In this document: in pieces, positions 5,143-6,864 of the stretch
Numbering within the stretch: position 1 is the first letter of the stretch
Layout of the letters: every line of letters starts with the position of its first letter
Program-made: the position numbers and the translations under genes
Origin: an uncultured Bacteroidales bacterium
Lineage (GTDB): Bacteria > Bacteroidota > Bacteroidia > Bacteroidales > Muribaculaceae
Reading direction: 5' to 3'
Assembly (NCBI GenBank): GCA_947175585.1
Contig: CAMWNL010000089.1
Coordinates: 1-6,864 of the forward strand
DNA: 6,864 nt
Notes under the pieces: generated by a model
What the model saw: the letters and a program-made list of their open reading frames with translations, nothing else
Database searches by the model: none
What the model was told of the DNA's origin: nothing

Positions 5143-6024
5143 ATGAGAAAACTATTTACATTGATATCTTTATTCACTGCATTTATGATGACTGCAAATC
5201 CTCCGGCAGTAGAGTTAAAACTATGGTCGGATGGAGCTCCAAATTCTAATGGGCTCACTCCGGAAAATGAATCAGGCGAACCATCTTTTATCATGGGGAT
5301 ATCCGAACCGATACTATATGTCTATCCGGCATCCAATCCTAATGGGACTGCGATAATAATGCTTCCCGGAGGAGCATATATGGGTGTAGCGATGGAGCAT
5401 GAGGGTCATGATATGGCCGATTGGTTCAATACAATGGGTGTAACTTATGCAGTGCTCAAATACAGAATGCCCAACGGACACTCGGAGGTATCGCTTAGTG
5501 ATGCGGAGCAGGCAGTGAGATTGATGTCTGAGCATGCCGGCGAGTGGGGCATTAATCCGCAGTCAATCGGTATCATGGGCGCTTCTGCAGGCGGTCATCT
5601 TGCTACTACGTTGGCTACTCATTACTCGTCTGAGACTACCCGTCCTGCGTTTCAAGTATTATTTTATCCTGTTGTCAGTATGCAGGATGATATCACTCAC
5701 TTTGGCTCGCGCGAAGCATTGTTAGGCAAATCATTTACAAAAGCAGATATTGATAATTTTAGTAATGAGCTTCAGGTCAATGCAAACACTCCTAAGGCAT
5801 TCATAATGGTATCAGCTGATGATAATACTGTGCCGTTAGCTCATACATTGCGCTATGTTCAGGCTCTTACTGACGCCGGTGTTCACTCGGCGGTGCATAT
5901 ATACCCTGTTGGAGGGCATGGCTGGGGATTTCATGACAGTTTCCCATACAAAAACAACTGGACTGCCGAATTACGTGATTGGTTGATTAGAGAAGTCTTT
6001 ACACCTGTAACCAAAAATGACTGA
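5143..6024 (+). CDS. Secreted alpha/beta-hydrolase, acetyl-xylan-esterase-like
   Basis: The 293-aa protein has an N-terminal signal peptide (MRKLFTLISLFTAFMMTA, with cleavage near 18) and should be periplasmic or secreted. After WSDGAPNSNG, a motif common in carbohydrate esterases of this group, the alpha/beta fold shows an oxyanion-hole segment LPGGAY (74-79), the nucleophile elbow GASAGG with Ser148, the acid Asp227 (SADDNTVP) and the base His259 (GGHGWG). This triad order matches the BD-FAE/acetyl xylan esterase-like group, so removal of acetyl or similar esters from glycans is the likely role; the exact ester is unproven. The oxyanion segment has Pro where many relatives have His (HGGG/HGGA). 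It follows the acetyltransferase by 5 bp, with no terminator between. No clear terminator follows it either. Confidence 0.88.
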   Translation: MRKLFTLISLFTAFMMTANPPAVELKLWSDGAPNSNGLTPENESGEPSFIMGISEPILYVYPASNPNGTAIIMLPGGAYMGVAMEHEGHDMADWFNTMGVTYAVLKYRMPNGHSEVSLSDAEQAVRLMSEHAGEWGINPQSIGIMGASAGGHLATTLATHYSSETTRPAFQVLFYPVVSMQDDITHFGSREALLGKSFTKADIDNFSNELQVNANTPKAFIMVSADDNTVPLAHTLRYVQALTDAGVHSAVHIYPVGGHGWGFHDSFPYKNNWTAELRDWLIREVFTPVTKND

Positions 6025-6089
6025 ACATAGCTTTAATTTGGCTTATTTAACAACACTGTCATATAAATTACCCTGAAAATATCGTTAAA

Positions 6090-6118
6090 TTTGTTGGATT
6101 TTTAATGATATACTTTAA
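6090..6118 (+). promoter_or_regulatory. Weak promoter candidate for the DUF5106-like gene
   Basis: TTTG (6090-6093) and TACTTTAA (6111-6118) resemble the -33 and -7 boxes of Bacteroidales promoters, but the spacer is 17 bases and the -7 box lacks its final TG. The 104-bp gap before 6129 shows no strong hairpin, so read-through from the esterase gene is equally possible. Confidence 0.22.
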
Positions 6119-6128
6119 AGTTTAGATA

Positions 6129-6864
6129 ATGAAAAAACTACTTATAGCTATAGCAGTCTGTATTATTGGGACAATGCAGACAATATCGGCTCAACAGCCT
6201 GAGCGTCTATTCCCGTATCCCGAACCACCCGAGGATATGACTAATTTATACGAGAGATGTAATTATCTTGTCTATAAATTCTGGGATCAATGTGATATTA
6301 AATCGGCATTTTCAAAGAAAGCTAAATTGAATGCGGCTTTCGGAGATTGGCTCAGTTTTATGCCTTATGCGGCAGCCGACACTGTTTATCTTGCAATAGA
6401 AAATTTTCATAAATCATTCAAAAAATCAGGTGAGCAGTCTCTGGCAATTGCCAAGATGGCAGAAAGCTGGCTCTACTCTGATAGTGCATCTTATCGTTCG
6501 GATGAATTATACAGTCGTTTTGTAGATGAAGCTGTGTCTAATAAGAAAATTCCCGGTGCAGACCGTCAATATTTCCAGGCTCAGAAACTGATACTTGATA
6601 ACAGCAGTGTGGGTAAAGTTGTGCCTGATATCGAACTTACAAAAGCAGACGGTTCAAAAACAAGTTTTTATGCAGATTCGGCCGATTATACCCTACTGTT
6701 TGTCTATGAGGATGATTGTCTTGACTGTAATTTTGCCAGAGTCCGTCTGTCGGCAGATATGGTTTTAAACCAGCTTAATGATGCGGGCATTGTGAGAATT
6801 ATCAGTCTATATGCCGGAGAGCCTGACGCGGCATTTGCCACAGCTGTAACACCATTCTCCGAAT
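6129..6864 (+). CDS. DUF5106-like thioredoxin-fold protein, 3' partial
   Basis: The frame is open from the ATG at 6129 to the window edge (245 complete codons, no stop). A signal peptide is clear (MKKLLIAIAVCIIGTMQTISA, with cleavage near residue 21 before QQ), so the protein is probably periplasmic. Residues about 35-160 are mostly helical, with LYERCNYLVYKFWDQCDIKSAF near the start. This is typical of the Bacteroidales DUF5106 domain that precedes a TlpA/thioredoxin-like domain. The thioredoxin-like part begins near 161 (GKVVPDIELTKADGS) and carries a CxxC at 197-200 (YEDDCLDCNF), consistent with thiol-disulfide exchange or reductase activity. The assignment is by motif and domain order. 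No redox substrate is evident, and a link to the esterase gene is only positional. Confidence 0.85.
   Translation, partial: MKKLLIAIAVCIIGTMQTISAQQPERLFPYPEPPEDMTNLYERCNYLVYKFWDQCDIKSAFSKKAKLNAAFGDWLSFMPYAAADTVYLAIENFHKSFKKSGEQSLAIAKMAESWLYSDSASYRSDELYSRFVDEAVSNKKIPGADRQYFQAQKLILDNSSVGKVVPDIELTKADGSKTSFYADSADYTLLFVYEDDCLDCNFARVRLSADMVLNQLNDAGIVRIISLYAGEPDAAFATAVTPFSE

Noticed and set aside
5314..5725. Frames overlapping the esterase gene (minus 5314-5535, plus 5534-5725)
   Set aside because: The esterase frame has a signal peptide and full catalytic triad; these overlapping frames have no motifs.
1..6864. Polysaccharide utilisation locus with SusC/SusD
   Set aside because: No TonB-dependent transporter, SusD-like lipoprotein or regulator is encoded in the window; only accessory carbohydrate enzymes are present.

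Overview
The window looks like chromosomal DNA from a gut-type Bacteroidales bacterium, probably near Muribaculaceae or Prevotellaceae. This rests on four things: a secreted-protein C-terminus with the YYNLQGVRV-type ending, a DUF5106-like thioredoxin-fold protein, start codons without clear Shine-Dalgarno sequences, and TAnnTTTG-like -7 boxes. The family assignments come from reading motifs; no database search was possible.

Layout. Positions 7-1163 hold an apparently complete IS30-family insertion sequence with its transposase on the minus strand. Imperfect terminal inverted repeats bound it, and a GC-rich, heavily structured leader precedes the transposase start. Directly to its right (1168-1569, plus strand) is the 3' remnant of a secreted-protein gene that has lost its start. 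A strong bidirectional terminator (1589-1630) separates this remnant from a minus-strand pair. That pair is a secreted, glycosidase-like protein with a probable six-hairpin barrel (2449-4452), followed 3 bp downstream by a metallo-beta-lactamase-fold hydrolase (1642-2445). A 115-bp divergent intergenic region (4453-4567) with two short dyads leads into a plus-strand set: a hexapeptide-repeat sugar O-acetyltransferase (4568-5137), then 5 bp later a secreted alpha/beta-hydrolase esterase (5143-6024). After 104 bp comes a DUF5106-like thioredoxin-fold protein (6129 onward) that runs off the window end.

How the genes may work together. The glycosidase-like protein, acetyltransferase and esterase suggest a small accessory carbohydrate locus in which glycans are cleaved and de-acetylated outside the cytoplasm while released sugars are acetylated inside it. 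No SusC/SusD pair, sensor or sigma/anti-sigma gene is visible, so this is not a classical polysaccharide utilisation locus within the window. I found no CRISPR array, tRNA or rRNA, and nothing that clearly amounts to a new defence or mobile system. The least explained items are the folded IS30 leader, the metallo-hydrolase that seems to lack one metal-ligand histidine, and the glycosidase-like protein of unclear family.
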